Source of the DNA: Nitrospirota bacterium
GTDB lineage: Bacteria; Nitrospirota; Thermodesulfovibrionia; Thermodesulfovibrionales; UBA6898
Reading direction: 5' to 3'
DNA length: 51,659 nucleotides
Assembly (NCBI GenBank): GCA_021783515.1
Contig: JAJXTV010000028.1
Coordinates: 1-51,659 of the forward strand
How positions within the stretch are numbered: position 1 is the stretch's first letter; every line of letters starts with the position of its first letter. This document shows positions 46,559-51,659 of the stretch, piece by piece. Below the pieces are notes generated by a model. That model did no database searches, was not told the DNA's origin, and saw only the letters and a list, made by a program, of their open reading frames with translations. Both the position numbers and the translations under genes were made by a program.

Positions 46559-48682
46559 ATGGGGTTTTGGGGCGACATAAAGAGAGATTACCGGGCCGTG
46601 TTCGAGAGAGACCCCGCGGCAAGAAGCGGCCTCGAAGTGGTGCTGGCCTATCCCGGCTTTCATGCGATATTCTGGCACCGGATAAACCACCGCCTCTGGG
46701 CCCTCGGGGTCCCGGTCTTCCCGCGCCTCCTTTCGCACATCTCGCGGTTTCTGACGGGCATCGAGATCCATCCTGCCGCGAAGATAGGGCCGGGACTCGT
46801 GATCGATCACGGGATGGGTGTGGTGATCGGCGAGACGGCAGAGGTGGGAGAAAACTGCCTTCTCTATCAAGGGGTGACCCTCGGCGGGACCGGCAAGGAA
46901 AAAGGAAAGCGCCATCCGACGCTGCTGAGCAACGTTGTCGTCGGCTCCGGCGCCAAGATTCTCGGGGCGATAACGATAGGGAATAATGTTATTATAGGTG
47001 CCAATTCGGTCATCCTGAAGCCGGTCCCGGACAATGCGATATGTGTCGGCGTCCCCGGCAGGATCACGAGGAAGAAGATCGTCAGGATGACGACCGAGGA
47101 CGGCATGGTCGAGGTGATGGATTACTTCCCCGACCCGATTGTCGAGAGGCAGAAGGAGCTGGAATCGAGGGTCGATGAGCTGACGAAACGGCTCGACGCC
47201 TTTGAAAGGAAGAGAGAAAGAGGAGGACGGATGAGGATCTACAACACCCTGACCGGCAAGAAGGAGGAGTTCCTTCCGGTCGCCGAGGGGAAGGTCGGCA
47301 TGTATGCCTGCGGCGTAACGGTATACGATCACTGCCACATCGGCCACGCCAGGAGTGCGGTCGTCTTCGACGTGATGCGGCGGTATTTGATCTATAAAGG
47401 CTATGAGTTCAAATATATACGGAATTTTACCGACATCGACGACAAGATCATCAACAGGGCGAAGAAGGAAGGCACCACCTGGGACGCGGTCGCGAAGAAA
47501 TATACGGACGAGTATTACCGGGACATGGACCGTCTCGGGGTCGGCAGGGCGGACGTGGAGCCGAAGGCGACCGAGCATATCCCCGAGATCATCGGGATCG
47601 TGAAGGGGCTGGTCGATAAGGGCTTTGCCTATGAGGTGGACCGGAGCGTCTATTTCGAGGTCGGGAAGTTTGCAGGGTACGGCAAGCTATCGAAACGCGA
47701 CCTGGAGGACATGATGGCGGGGGCGCGCGTCGAGGTGGATGAAAGGAAGAAAAGCCCGATGGACTTTGCCCTCTGGAAGGCGTCGAAGGAGGGGGAGCCG
47801 ACATGGGACAGCCCCTGGGGTCCCGGCAGGCCGGGCTGGCATATCGAGTGCACCGCCATGTCGCTGAAACATCTGGGCGAAACCTTCGATATCCATGGCG
47901 GTGGCGCTGACCTTATCTTCCCTCACCACGAAAACGAGATCGCCCAGTCCGAGGCGTTCACCGGAAAACCCTTCGTGAAATACTGGGTCCATAACGGGTT
48001 CATCACGGTGGACAAGGAGAAGATGTCGAAGTCGCTCGGCAACTTCTTCACGATCCAGGAAATCCTGAACAAGTTCGACGCCGAGGCGGTGAGGTTCTTT
48101 CTCCTTTCGACCCATTACAGAAGCCCGATCGAATTTTCTGACGAGCAGCTGCGAGAGGCCGAGAGCTCGATAGACCGCTATTACACGACCGTTCTTCGCA
48201 TTCGCGACTTCCTTTCTCAGGACAACGCAAAGGAGAAGGCCGGTTCCGACGAGAAGGCGCTCGAGGAGATGCTGGGGAGGTTTATCGATCGTTTCAAAGA
48301 GGCGATGGACGACGACTTCAATACCGCCCTTGCGATCGGGACTGTCTTCGAGTTGGTCCGCCTGCTGAACAAATATATGGACGGCAGACCGTCGGGGAAG
48401 AAGGCGGTGGAGCTGATCGGGAAGGCAGACGGGATGTTGAGGGAGACAGGAAACGTGCTCAACCTCTTCCATCGGACGCCCGAGGAGTGGTATAAGGCCC
48501 TGATGGCAACAAAAGAGATCGGTCTTTCAGAAGAGGAAATCCTCGGCCGGATCAATGCGCGAAAAGCGGCGCGTGAGACGAAGAATTGGGCCGAGGCGGA
48601 CAGGATAAGGAAGGAGCTCGAAGAAAAGGGGATCCTTCTTGAAGACCGCAAAGACGGGACCGGCTGGAAGGTGAAGGTCTAG
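46559..48682 (+). CDS. cysE-cysS: Fused serine O-acetyltransferase / cysteinyl-tRNA synthetase
   Basis: A single 707-residue frame contains two complete enzymes. Residues 1-about 200 are CysE: an N-terminal helical domain, then a left-handed beta-helix with VIDHGMGVVIGETAEVG, HPTLLSNVVVGSGAKILG and NVIIGANSVI. It makes O-acetylserine. A helical linker (about 200-224, RQKELESRVDELTKRLDAFERK) leads without a stop into CysS (225-707). This part has CGVTVYDHCHIGHARS, GGGADLIFPHHENE and the KMSKS loop, and it charges tRNA-Cys. A strong GAGGAGG precedes an in-frame ATG at 47231, so free CysS (483 residues) may also be made. The fusion or overlap ties cysteine synthesis to its use. Confidence 0.92.
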   Translation: MGFWGDIKRDYRAVFERDPAARSGLEVVLAYPGFHAIFWHRINHRLWALGVPVFPRLLSHISRFLTGIEIHPAAKIGPGLVIDHGMGVVIGETAEVGENCLLYQGVTLGGTGKEKGKRHPTLLSNVVVGSGAKILGAITIGNNVIIGANSVILKPVPDNAICVGVPGRITRKKIVRMTTEDGMVEVMDYFPDPIVERQKELESRVDELTKRLDAFERKRERGGRMRIYNTLTGKKEEFLPVAEGKVGMYACGVTVYDHCHIGHARSAVVFDVMRRYLIYKGYEFKYIRNFTDIDDKIINRAKKEGTTWDAVAKKYTDEYYRDMDRLGVGRADVEPKATEHIPEIIGIVKGLVDKGFAYEVDRSVYFEVGKFAGYGKLSKRDLEDMMAGARVEVDERKKSPMDFALWKASKEGEPTWDSPWGPGRPGWHIECTAMSLKHLGETFDIHGGGADLIFPHHENEIAQSEAFTGKPFVKYWVHNGFITVDKEKMSKSLGNFFTIQEILNKFDAEAVRFFLLSTHYRSPIEFSDEQLREAESSIDRYYTTVLRIRDFLSQDNAKEKAGSDEKALEEMLGRFIDRFKEAMDDDFNTALAIGTVFELVRLLNKYMDGRPSGKKAVELIGKADGMLRETGNVLNLFHRTPEEWYKALMATKEIGLSEEEILGRINARKAARETKNWAEADRIRKELEEKGILLEDRKDGTGWKVKV

Positions 48683-48766
48683 CGATTTCAGGCATTCAGG
48701 CGGCGAGACATATTCCGCCCCAAAACTGCGCACTTGCGATTCAAAAATATAGGCAGCTGCCGTTTC

Positions 48767-49582
48767 CTAGCTTGCATTTTGCTTTTTCGCGGATCTCTTC
48801 AGCCTATAAAAAGAACCAAATCCCGCCATCAGCGCGAAAATTACTATCCCCCATGGGTTAATGGCCGGCACCGCTTTCACCGCAGTCACTGTAATGAGCG
48901 CCTGGATATCGGCATCTGAAAGCGCTTGATCATAGATACGTACATCGTCAACGAGTCCGTGGAAAAACTCACCCCCGGCAGTTCTTGCGCCGATTGTCAG
49001 ATTGCCCGATGGGACATTAGGGGTTGCAGTATTGGCGGAGGTGACATTCTGTTGGACGCCATCAAGATAAATCAGCCACGTTCCGCTATTTCTTTCGGCT
49101 GCAAGGTGGTGCCACTTATTATCGACTGTAAGCGTAATGTCTGTCCCGATGAAGGTAACGCCTCCGGTAAGAATTGAAACAGTGCCATCATTGCCCATGT
49201 AAATGCCATATCCGCTGGTGGCAGTGTCGCCGTTATAAACGACTGCCTGTATCCCTGCAGCATTGTTGGGGCCTTGCCATTTTACCCAGGCAGCGAGCGT
49301 TACGTTGTCAGTTGCAGTAGTCACGACTCCATTTCTGAGGATATAGTCGTCAATTCCATCAAGGGAGATTGAGTGCAGGTTCGTAAATGGCACAACGGGT
49401 ACATCGCTGCTCCAGGTCCCGTCGACAAGAGTTGCGTCATTGCTCCCGACCGAATCCGCAACGGTAGCGCCTGAGCCCTCGTCGAATTTCCAGTATGCTA
49501 TGGGCGCAGGGGCAGCAAATGCCTGCCCTATTGTAAGTAACACTCCAATGGAAATGAGAAGTAAGATTACGTTACGTTTCAT
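48767..49582 (-). CDS. Exported LamG-domain protein with IPTL-CTERM-like sorting tail
   Basis: A 271-residue surface or exported protein. A signal peptide (about 1-23, ending QAFAAP) is followed by one LamG/concanavalin-like domain (about 28-225): AYWKFDEGSGATVADS, ISLDGIDDYI, LAAWVKWQ, WHHLAAERNSGTWLIYLDGV and GLVDDVRIYDQALSDADIQAL. The end reads VPAINPWGIVIFALMAGFGSFYRLKRSAKK. This Pro-x-x-x-Trp-Gly, hydrophobic helix, basic-tail layout resembles IPTL-CTERM/PEP-CTERM sorting signals, with Asn in place of the usual residue. AAGGA precedes the ATG. It probably binds glycans at the cell surface. Confidence 0.82.
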   Translation of the reverse strand: MKRNVILLLISIGVLLTIGQAFAAPAPIAYWKFDEGSGATVADSVGSNDATLVDGTWSSDVPVVPFTNLHSISLDGIDDYILRNGVVTTATDNVTLAAWVKWQGPNNAAGIQAVVYNGDTATSGYGIYMGNDGTVSILTGGVTFIGTDITLTVDNKWHHLAAERNSGTWLIYLDGVQQNVTSANTATPNVPSGNLTIGARTAGGEFFHGLVDDVRIYDQALSDADIQALITVTAVKAVPAINPWGIVIFALMAGFGSFYRLKRSAKKQNAS

Positions 49583-49970
49583 TTCAGTCCTTTCATGTTA
49601 TTCTCGTTCACTGCCATACAAGAAGGACTAACAATCCCTCCCCCCGACCTTTTCATAGCCCCGTAAGTGAAAACTTTGCTGCGGGCAAATCCAAAATATA
49701 TTAGCGGAAGTGCACCAAAAAAACAACGCGCCCGAACTCGGCTAATATTTCCCGATCAAGAAGTCTCAAGCGATGCTTCTTTCCGGCGCTGCATTATTGC
49801 CGGAAGCGAGGGTCCCTCAACTTTAGTCAGCGTGAGGGTTAGTCGGAGAAGCCGTGATCACTCCCGGCAGGGAATCCTCCGAAACCGCGGATTTGTCGGT
49901 GGCGCCCCATGTTTTATATGCGCATTTTATTGATAATAATTGGTTCCGGGCGGTAAGATAAAGGCTTAAC
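49583..49970. other. Intergenic region between the divergent LamG gene and rlmB
   Basis: No gene is supported in these 388 bases. The sequence is of mixed composition with short inverted arms (CCGGCGCTGCATTATTGCCGG near 49780). The rlmB promoter is at the right end. Confidence 0.55.
49930..49959 (+). promoter_or_regulatory. Promoter of rlmB
   Basis: TTGATA and TAAGAT are 18 bases apart. The leader to the ATG at 49971 would be about five bases. Confidence 0.45.
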
Positions 49971-50801
49971 ATGATAAACAGATACGGACATAAGAAAGAC
50001 CGTGAAGGCGGTGGGGCGGACCATCGCCGGCCTGAGGGCCGCCGGGCCCGGGAAGAATGGATTTACGGGCTCAATCCGGTCCTTGAGGCGATAAGGTCTG
50101 GCAGAAAGATCAAGTCGGTCTTCCTCTCGCGCTCCCGGAGGGAGGGGCTTGCCGGTATCGAGGAGGAACTGCGATCCAGGGGCATCGCCCTTAAGAAGGC
50201 CGACCCGTTCTTCTTCGACAGCAGGTTTCCCAAGGGCCACCAGGGCATCGCAGCGGCAGTTGCTCCGAGGGAATATGCCGACCTCGACGCGATGCTGGAA
50301 ATTCCTTCGCAGAGAAGCGAGCCGCCTTTTTTTCTTGTTCTCGACTGCGTGGAGGACCCGAGAAATTTCGGGGCGATACTCAGGACGGCCGATGCCGGCG
50401 GGGTTCACGGCGTAGTGATACAGTCACACCGATCGGCGACGCTCGTGCCCGAGGCGGTTAAGGCCTCGGCGGGAGCTGCCGAGCATATCCCGGTCGCCAT
50501 GGTTGCCAACATCAAAAACGCAATCAGGGATATGAAGGAGATGGGCTTGCTGATTGTGGGGGCGGAGGCAGGGGCGGACCGCGCTGTCTGGGACGTCGAT
50601 CTGGCGGGGCCTCTGGCGCTGGTGGTGGGCTCCGAGGGGAAAGGGTTGAGAAAGACGGTGAGGGAAGATTGCGACATGCTGGCGAGCCTTCCTATGAAGG
50701 GGAAGGTCGGGTCGTTAAACGTCTCAGTTGCGGCCGGGGTCATGATTTATGAGATTACCCATCAGAGGATCAGGGCAAAAGGCCGCGAATTTAAAGTGTA
50801 A
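49971..50801 (+). CDS. rlmB: 23S rRNA guanosine-2'-O-methyltransferase (SpoU family, RlmB-like)
   Basis: This 276-residue SpoU/TrmH enzyme has an N-terminal substrate-binding domain (about 20-100; EEWIYGLNPVLEAIRSGRKI, FPKGHQGIAAAV). A C-terminal knotted methyltransferase domain follows, with LDCVEDPRNFGAILRTADAGG, LVVGSEGKGL and LPMKGKVGSLNVSVAAGV. These three SpoU motifs are intact. RlmB methylates G2251 of 23S rRNA; other SpoU members act on tRNA or other rRNA sites, so the exact target is inferred. It sits just before a tRNA block and tuf, a translation neighbourhood. Confidence 0.9.
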   Translation: MINRYGHKKDREGGGADHRRPEGRRAREEWIYGLNPVLEAIRSGRKIKSVFLSRSRREGLAGIEEELRSRGIALKKADPFFFDSRFPKGHQGIAAAVAPREYADLDAMLEIPSQRSEPPFFLVLDCVEDPRNFGAILRTADAGGVHGVVIQSHRSATLVPEAVKASAGAAEHIPVAMVANIKNAIRDMKEMGLLIVGAEAGADRAVWDVDLAGPLALVVGSEGKGLRKTVREDCDMLASLPMKGKVGSLNVSVAAGVMIYEITHQRIRAKGREFKV

Positions 50802-50836
50802 TTGTTTAAGACTCGTTTCGGCTTGTTTTTTTATTC

Positions 50837-50866
50837 TTGACCATAGTATACTATTTCCTTTATATT
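50837..50866 (+). promoter_or_regulatory. Promoter of the tRNA-tuf operon with a palindrome in the spacer
   Basis: TTGACC (50837-50842) and TATATT (50861-50866) are 18 bases apart. Within the spacer lies the perfect 12-base palindrome ATAGTATACTAT (50843-50854), beginning right after the -35 box. The first tRNA starts at 50920. Confidence 0.55.
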
Positions 50867-50919
50867 ATTAAGTTTCGAGAAATCCGAAGGATTACTGTTG
50901 TCTTTTGAGGCAGGATTGG

Positions 50920-50995
<76 letters not shown>

Positions 50996-51066
50996 TAAAG
51001 GGCAGTGAGGAGTGATGGACGGGGCGGGCATGAAAGTCTCGTCCCGGCACGCACGATAGTACGTTT

Positions 51067-51151
51067 GGAGAGGTACCCGAGTGGCCAAAGGGGACGGGCT
51101 GTAAACCCGTTGGCATCGCCTACGGAGGTTCGAATCCTCCCCTCTCCACCA
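51067..51151 (+). tRNA. tRNA-Tyr (anticodon GTA)
   Basis: An 85-base class II tRNA with a long variable arm. The acceptor is GGAGAGG/CCTCTCC, discriminator A, and the CCA is encoded. The anticodon arm ACGGG-CTGTAAA-CCCGT gives GTA. Confidence 0.97.
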
Positions 51152-51156
51152 TAGAT

Positions 51157-51227
51157 AGCTATCAGCAATCAGCTGTCGGCGTAAGACTTATGAATTACCG
51201 TCTGCTGAAAGCTGATGGCCGATAGCG
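51157..51227. repeat. Imperfect inverted repeat between tRNA-Tyr and tRNA-Gly
   Basis: Arms at 51157-51180 and 51204-51227 match in 19 of 24 positions when folded (core CTATC...ATCAGC). They surround a 23-base loop. This GCTGAT/ATCAGC-rich hairpin is a common style of dispersed intergenic repeat, and it could also be an RNA-processing site between tRNAs. Confidence 0.6.
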
Positions 51228-51236
51228 CGGTTGAGT

Positions 51237-51311
51237 GCGGGAGTAGCTCAGTGGTAGAGCGTCAGCCTTCCAAGCTGAGGGTCGCGGGTTCGAATCCCGT
51301 TTCCCGCTCCA
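51237..51311 (+). tRNA. tRNA-Gly (anticodon TCC)
   Basis: A 75-base cloverleaf with acceptor GCGGGAG/TTCCCGC (one G-U pair), discriminator T and encoded CCA. The anticodon arm TCAGC-CTTCCAA-GCTGA gives TCC. Confidence 0.97.
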
Positions 51312-51373
51312 TAATGGCGGCAGAACAGGGAAGATGTTCAGCCGTGGAAACACGGGCTGGACGAAGGGTGAGT

Positions 51374-51449
51374 GCCCATGTAGCTCAGTCGGCAGAGCAC
51401 ATCCTTGGTAAGGATGAGGTCACCAGTTCGATTCTGGTCATGGGCTCCA
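51374..51449 (+). tRNA. tRNA-Thr (anticodon GGT)
   Basis: A 76-base cloverleaf with acceptor GCCCATG/CATGGGC, discriminator T and encoded CCA. The anticodon arm CATCC-TTGGTAA-GGATG gives GGT. It is followed 94 bases later by tuf. Confidence 0.97.
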
Positions 51450-51542
51450 TGAAACGATGGAGTCTGAGCTTGCGTTTTTCGTAATGTGCAGGGAAAATTT
51501 GTTGGTGGCGATAAACTACGATAATTCTTTGTAGGAGGCGAG

Positions 51543-51659
51543 ATGGCAAAGGCAAAATTTGAGAGGACGAAACCGCACTGCAACGTAGGGACGATCGGGC
51601 ATGTCGACCACGGCAAGACGACCTTGACGGCGGCGATCACGAAGGTGCTGGCGTTTCGG
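51543..51659 (+). CDS. tuf: Elongation factor Tu (partial, N-terminus)
   Basis: The first 39 codons read [32 protein letters not shown], the EF-Tu start with the GTP-binding P-loop GHVDHGKT, before the window ends. GGAGG stands seven bases before the ATG. EF-Tu delivers aminoacyl-tRNA to the ribosome. The order Thr-Tyr-Gly-Thr tRNAs then tuf equals the thrU-tyrU-glyT-thrT-tufB operon of enterobacteria, so co-transcription is likely. Confidence 0.97.
   Translation, partial: MAKAKFERTKPHCNVGTIGHVDHGKTTLTAAITKVLAFR

Noticed and set aside
49667-49933. An 88-codon open frame upstream of rlmB.
   Set aside because: Its arginine/serine-rich sequence has no pattern of a real protein, and it runs into the rlmB promoter.
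50801-50836. Possible terminator after rlmB (weak arms around CTCGTTTCGG followed by seven T residues).
   Set aside because: The stem is only a few broken pairs. The T-run may simply belong to the upstream part of the tRNA promoter.

Overview
The window reads as a chromosomal segment of a Gram-negative, probably anaerobic bacterium with GC-rich core genes. Type IVa pilus motors run by a PilS/PilR pair, a RACo-like corrinoid activator, a class V (AGAT-type) aminotransferase beside serA, and the repeat types suggest Nitrospirota (Thermodesulfovibrionia-like) or a deep Desulfobacterota-type lineage. That placement is an inference; no rRNA gene is present to settle it.

Left core (1-16366): a terminator and repeat debris, rnr, a convergent kup, a LOG-family hydrolase, nadB, then a leftward pilus operon pilB-pilT-pilC-pilS-pilR that ends in a stand-alone MshEN-GAF protein coupled to pilR. 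Divergent from pilB are a small TOPRIM protein and YraN, followed by tRNA-Ala(GGC).

Accessory region (about 16370-29040): visibly AT-richer and built as a layered defence island next to tRNA-Ala. It holds the wreck of a type I restriction-modification (R-M) system (HsdR tail, HsdS head) with an apparently intact Phd/RelE-type toxin-antitoxin pair between the pieces. Next come an operator-like inverted-repeat cluster, a winged-helix-like protein, an intact type I system whose HsdM is fused to a half-size HsdS, and a truncated ATPase. A McrB with an EVE-like domain inside its AAA+ core follows, with its McrC. The region ends in a fragment of a RepA-like ATPase, an unrecognised two-gene module with its own promoter/operator, and a decapitated livF.

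Right core (29089-51659): a secreted DUF2845-like protein, the RACo-like activator, panC, OsmC, a tandem universal stress protein, and a leftward operon aminotransferase-serA-purA-PilZ-comF (serine and purine synthesis with c-di-GMP and competence-type proteins). After these lie htrA/degQ, a PIN-TRAM membrane protein, ispD-ispF, membrane and secreted proteins, an SDR oxidoreductase, a HEAT-repeat protein, and an in-frame cysE-cysS fusion. A surface LamG protein with an IPTL-CTERM-like tail, rlmB, and the conserved tRNA block Thr-Tyr-Gly-Thr-tuf close the window; tuf runs off the edge.

A recurring feature is initiation with almost no leader. Several first genes (nadB, pilB, the 27816 gene, the DUF2845 gene, the RACo gene, htrA, the HEAT gene, cysE-cysS) have their -10 box only about 6-12 bases from the start codon and usually no Shine-Dalgarno sequence.
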